Assembly: GCA_001953115.1 (NCBI GenBank)
Contig: LSSL01003548.1
Span: 1-12,630 of the forward strand
DNA from: Smittium mucronatum
Lineage: Eukaryota > Kickxellomycota > Harpellomycetes > Harpellales > Legeriomycetaceae
Direction: 5' to 3'
Length of the DNA: 12,630 bases
The translations under genes and the position numbers were made by a program. Shown here piece after piece: positions 9,036 through 12,630 of this stretch. The notes under the pieces are model-generated. The model made no database searches and was not told where the DNA came from. It worked only from the letters and a program-made list of their open reading frames with translations. Position 1 is the first letter of the stretch. The number at the start of each line of letters is the position of its first letter.

Positions 9036-9203
9036 TCATATCTTAAAACCATCTGGGTTTGATGATTCTGTATATCCGCCTAAATCTTTTGGGAATTTGA
9101 TTTTAATTAAGGAGCTTTCTTTCTCCTTCAGCACAATATGTATATGTTTGGGGTTTTCAATTAATTCTATCGTATTCGGTAGGCGATTTCGTGACATTTT
9201 CAT
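9036..9203 (-). CDS. Small hypothetical ORF (55 codons), possibly a short gene or the last exon of a decayed one
   Basis: This minus-strand ORF starts at ATG 9203-9201 (a second ATG lies two codons later), ends at TGA 9038-9036 and has an in-frame TAA just upstream at 9215-9213. The product is not the low-complexity Phe/Asn/Lys/Ile translation usual for this AT-rich DNA. It has mixed composition with Pro, His, Glu and Gly, for example IELIENPKHIHIVLKEKE (12-29) and FPKDLGGYTESSNPDGF (37-53). I recognise no domain, signal peptide or membrane segment. It is convergent with the SKN7-like gene and has AATAAA 72 nt past its stop. It may be independent, related to the broken frame at 9529-9843 on the same strand, or chance. 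Confidence 0.3.
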   Translation of the reverse strand: MKMSRNRLPNTIELIENPKHIHIVLKEKESSLIKIKFPKDLGGYTESSNPDGFKI

Positions 9204-9528
9204 GGTCGATATTTATTACTCTTTAATTTCTGTCTTCATAAATTAACGTGCTATTAGTTAGATATTTTAAATTGGCAAATCGGAGTACTTACTACACATG
9301 GAGTCGAGTGAGTTTAGGGAACAATTTGCTCAATTTTGCTTTACTGGTTAATTTATTGATTTTATACTACTATAATCACAATAAATGTCTATTGTTTCTA
9401 TTAAACAATAATAAAAAAAGGGATATAATTTTTTCTACTATCCTATTTATGACTTGAGATAAATGTGATCTTACTTTTTTGCATTTAAAATCCTGGAATA
9501 TGAAAAATTGATAACAATCCATAGCCAT

Positions 9529-9843
9529 TTAAAAAAAATTTCTCGACAGAATCTGTAAAAAATAAACTGGATCTGGAAAAATTGGACTTATTACATTTTC
9601 TCCTGTCATTTTTGAACTCAATTGCAGATATAATTCTGCAGACTTTTTATCGGATTTTTCCATTGGATAGAATGGTAAATTTCGACTAATATAAGCCCTA
9701 ATCCACTGTGAGAACAATTTAAAACTTTCTTTGGTCGCTTTCAACCCATTTAAATCATTTCAACTAAAGAATGAATTAGTTAAATTAAAACGCGAATTTT
9801 TATTATTTTTTAGGCTGATTTTTTTAAAAAAATGAGTAGCCAT
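9529..9843 (-). pseudogene. Broken minus-strand frame, unidentified protein relic
   Basis: From ATG 9843-9841 the frame reads 27 codons starting MATHFFKKISLKNN, with Lys/Arg/Ser/Asn residues and no acidic residue, resembling a mitochondrial presequence. It meets TGA at 9762-9760, then stays open in the same frame for 76 more codons to a TAA at 9531-9529. The second part looks protein-like (KLFSQWIRAYISRNLPFYP and later SSKMTGENVISPIFPDPVYF). A run of eight A (T on the coding strand) at 9531-9538 lies exactly where the frame stops, so a length change there could also have ended it. TGA is the stop used by the SKN7-like gene, so reading it as Trp is unlikely. I found no intron that removes the TGA cleanly. 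No family is recognised; chance remains possible. Confidence 0.28.
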
Positions 9844-12299
9844 TTTTTTTCCAATAGAAACTCACTATTGATACATTAATAAAAAAAATAGAATAATCGC
9901 GCCAAATTTTATCAACCCAAATAAAAATAGGATATTCTTTTAAAAAAATCGACGTAAAAGATCATTACATTATTTAAGAGCCAATGTATTCTAAAATTTT
10001 TTTTGTATTTGATAAAGTATATTTTCACTGAACATAAATTTTTAACGTGTACAAAATATTCCAAATATAAACTAATAAAAATAGTAAACTTTCTTCTGAA
10101 AATTTTGATTTGATAAATCAAAAAGTCTTTAGTTGTGTTTTGTTAAATGAATAATAGGATAATATCTTTTTGTATTAAGAATGCGCTTATTCCATTATTA
10201 AAATCTTTATATATTTTCAGACATGCCATTAGAATAATCAATATAAGGTAAATAATGGGGGCTTTTTTATAACTAGATATACTTTGATGGTAGCAAACAT
10301 TAGATAATCGAAAAAATAAAATAAAAACATACTATTTTTGCTCAAATAATTTTAAATTGTGAATGGATCCGAGATAAATATTGATATACTTTCGTCTCTA
10401 AAATAAATTCATGTTTTAAAAATGTTTATAATTTTGAATCTAAAAACTCTGAAACAAATAAAAGATAAAAATATGATCAATAACATGTTGATAGATGGGA
10501 TTAAATCTCATAATATCTTAAATTAATTTGGGTAGAAGGGGTATTAATTTAGAACTAAAAACATTTAGTATACTTTTAACAATTAAAAAATCAATAAAAA
10601 ATACACATATATATCGGTAGAAATGTTCTAAAAAGCTTAATTAAAAATGATGGGTAGCCAAATTTATATTTATTTGTATTTATTTACATTAAATTATTAA
10701 ATTATTATTTTATTATTTTTATCTTGCTTTATTTATCGGAGAAAATTAAATTTGAATATTCTGAAAATTAAATAATCTTGTTTTTTTGACAAACTTCAAA
10801 AAAAGACTAATAAGTACTTCATATCAAGGACGTTGAATATTGATTCAAATTTCAAGTTCTAAAACTTGGATTTGATATTATTTTTTTTTGTGATCAATAA
10901 AAATATTGGCCAATGCTTCTGAATCGTAATTTTTCTCCACTCCAAGCAAGTTTTCTGATAACATAAGGAGTTAAAATTTTTGCGTTAATATATAAAAAGG
11001 TACAAAATATTTTATGAAAAAGATAGAATAAAACATATGAAAAGATAATATATCAAGGAATATTTTTATAAAGTTTATGCAAAACATAATTTTTTATGAG
11101 AACCCCATAGGACTTTTTATAAAAAAAATGGTGACCAATATGAAAAATAAAAAACACAAAAATTGTATAAAAAATTTATATTCAAGAAAAAAGTTGTAAT
11201 TGGTATGAATTTTATGTTCCCTTTTAATAATAATTATCTTGAAAGATTCAATTCTACTTTTAAGAATAAATTTTATGAATGAAAGAATTTAGATTTAGTA
11301 GAATTTATTAAATTATCAGAAAAAATAATATAATATTTTGACCCTTTTTGAACCCAAAATTTTCACATAATGAATTAAAATGAAAAATTTTTATCAATAT
11401 AATTTATATCGAAAATTAAATATGTATGGATAGGATGGATTTAATGTATATATTATATAACATAAATAAAGATTGAGGGTGTATGTCTATTATTATTTTT
11501 TTTTAAATAGTATTTAATTCGAAAAAATTAAATGTATTATAACTTTTCTTGAAAGATAATACATCACATTTTTGAGCAGATAAACCGGAAATTAGGCTAA
11601 AAAACTCTGCACACGTATATAATTTTCAATAAATATACATATATATTAATGATAAATATTAATATCTAGATAGTATTAGAAATTTTATCGTAATTGTTTA
11701 CCATTAAAGATAAAACCACTCAATTTAAAAAACATGTACACGAATATCTTAATAACCTTTTAATAAATTTTTTTGATCGAGTTATATTTTAATGTTAGAA
11801 TAATTAGCTAATTTATGATTCTAAAATAAAAACATCTAATATTATCAAATTTATTGGTCTGATAATTTTATAAAAATTCAAAAAACCTAATACGCTCATT
11901 AAAAAAAATTATGAAAAGTTATTTTGAAACAACTTTATCAATTTCTTAATTGTTAGTTATATATTTAAATCGGTGTCAGGACTATTTGTATACTACCAAT
12001 TCACATAATGGAAATTTCGTGTACTTTTTTACCGATAAATAGAAAGGATTAAGATTTAAATTTTTTGTTGCATATTTCTAAGAAATGGCATATTTTTAAA
12101 AAAGTGAGACGCTAGTTTTAATAATAACTATAGGACGATTTCTCAATTAATTTTAATTGGATTTATTCAAAGAACAATTGACTTAAATAGGAATCAATTA
12201 ATTTTTTATTGGATTTTTTTGATTTTTATTAATGATCAAATTACTAAATTTTATCCAATAAAATATAGTATATAATTTTTGCATTAGCCAATATAATCC
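9844..12299. other. Gene-free, extremely AT-rich region
   Basis: No open frame here looks coding: the 69-codon minus-strand frame at 9912-10121 is low-complexity Phe/Ile/Lys/Tyr sequence expected from AT-rich DNA. One 19-mer (9921-9939) is shared with the inverted-repeat arms at 2235-3412. A possible decayed MITE left end is at 11338-11368 and a possible right end at 12030-12052; both are weak. Confidence 0.5.
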
Positions 12300-12494
12300 A
12301 TGGATACTTTAAACGCAAATAACTCGAAAAATACCGCAGAAATCGATACCCAATTTATCTGCATGCGTAACCGCAATAGTATGTTAATAGGGAACTTGGA
12401 AACCCGCATTCTCAAAAAAAGGGCTCCCCCACGAAAAATAGGTCGCCTTTTTGAGAAGGCTATCTTAAGATACTCGGGTAAGACACTATCTTAA
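12300..12494 (+). CDS. Uncertain 64-codon ORF in a GC-richer segment
   Basis: It is open from ATG 12300-12302 to TAA 12492-12494. The product is basic, with Asn/Lys/Arg-rich parts (for example ILKKRAPPRKIGRLFEKAI), and matches no family I recognise. G+C of 12301-12480 is about 40%, against about 18% in the preceding 60 bases. The ORF may be a by-product of a non-coding or mobile sequence: a hairpin occupies its second half (TTCTCAAAAAAAGGGC at 12409-12424 with GCCTTTTTGAGAA at 12445-12457), and CTATCTTAA is repeated at 12460-12468 and 12486-12494. There is no neighbouring gene to support a function. Confidence 0.2.
   Translation: MDTLNANNSKNTAEIDTQFICMRNRNSMLIGNLETRILKKRAPPRKIGRLFEKAILRYSGKTLS
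12409..12457 (+). repeat. Stem-loop in the GC-richer right-edge segment
   Basis: The arms TTCTCAAAAAAAGGGC and GCCTTTTTGAGAA pair over about 12-13 bp with small bulges around a 20-nt loop. It could be a structured RNA element, an element terminus or the basis of a hairpin in single-stranded DNA. Confidence 0.55.
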
Positions 12495-12630
12495 ATGCGG
12501 TTATTTTGATACTAATACATAATGTGAATTTTTTTTTGAACTTTGAGTATATAACCAATAAAATTGTATTAAATTTGGCAAATAGATTTCACTCATCATT
12601 ATAGTTGGCTCAGAATAGATTTAAATCATT

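Noticed and set aside
9248..9457. 69-codon + strand open frame with hydrophobic runs
   Set aside because: Composition is that of random AT-rich sequence (Leu/Asn/Tyr/Phe runs), with no supporting signals.
10561..10582. Similarity of ACATTTAGTATACTTTTAACAA to part of the 133-bp arm
   Set aside because: The match is short and A/T-dominated, flanks do not align, and a comparable partial match appears near 770; chance is adequate.
1..12630. CRISPR arrays, tRNA or rRNA genes, bacterial operons
   Set aside because: No regularly spaced repeats, no cloverleaf with a T-arm motif, no rRNA-like blocks; introns and gene type indicate a eukaryote.

Overview
This window looks like AT-rich nuclear DNA from a fungus. 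The evidence is one clear protein-coding gene with two short spliceosomal introns (61 and 67 nt, GT...AG). It encodes a protein with a fungal-specific architecture: an HSF-type DNA-binding domain, a coiled coil and a response-regulator receiver domain, as in Skn7 (budding yeast) and Prr1 (fission yeast). The remaining sequence is very A+T rich (by eye, about a quarter G+C) and gene-poor. That would suit an early-diverging, AT-rich lineage such as the insect-gut fungi (Harpellales), but this placement is a guess from composition and gene type only.

Layout. Positions 1-2234 hold no gene I can support, only simple repeats and a GC-richer island near 1190-1330. Positions 2235-3412 are a symmetrical structure: two 133-bp arms, about 95% identical, in inverted orientation around a 912-bp spacer that contains a C-rich tract. 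Positions 3488-4609 hold a cluster of about 170-bp elements that begin TTAACCCTTTC, end in its complement and are flanked by TTAA. They look like non-autonomous piggyBac-type MITEs: three well-preserved copies, one degenerate copy in the opposite orientation and one right-end fragment. Positions 4610-5375 are the upstream region of the SKN7-like gene, including a leader with no ATG for 274 nt before the start codon. The gene runs 5376-8683 on the + strand and encodes 1059 residues.

Downstream, 8684-9035 is 3' UTR/intergenic. On the minus strand at 9036-9843 are protein-like open segments: a 55-codon ORF, and a longer frame broken by one TGA. They could be a convergent small gene, a decayed gene or chance; I recognise no family. 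From about 9844 to 12299 the DNA is extremely AT-rich with no supported gene. Near the right edge (12296-12500) a segment of clearly different composition (about 40% G+C against about 18% just before it) contains a hairpin and a 64-codon ORF, and looks like an inserted or otherwise distinct sequence.

Function. The SKN7-like protein is predicted to be a nuclear transcription factor at the end of a fungal phosphorelay (histidine kinase, Ypd1-type phosphotransfer protein, receiver aspartate). In characterised fungi this family acts in oxidative-stress, osmotic and cell-wall responses. No other pathway gene is in the window. I found no CRISPR array, tRNA, rRNA or autonomous transposase.
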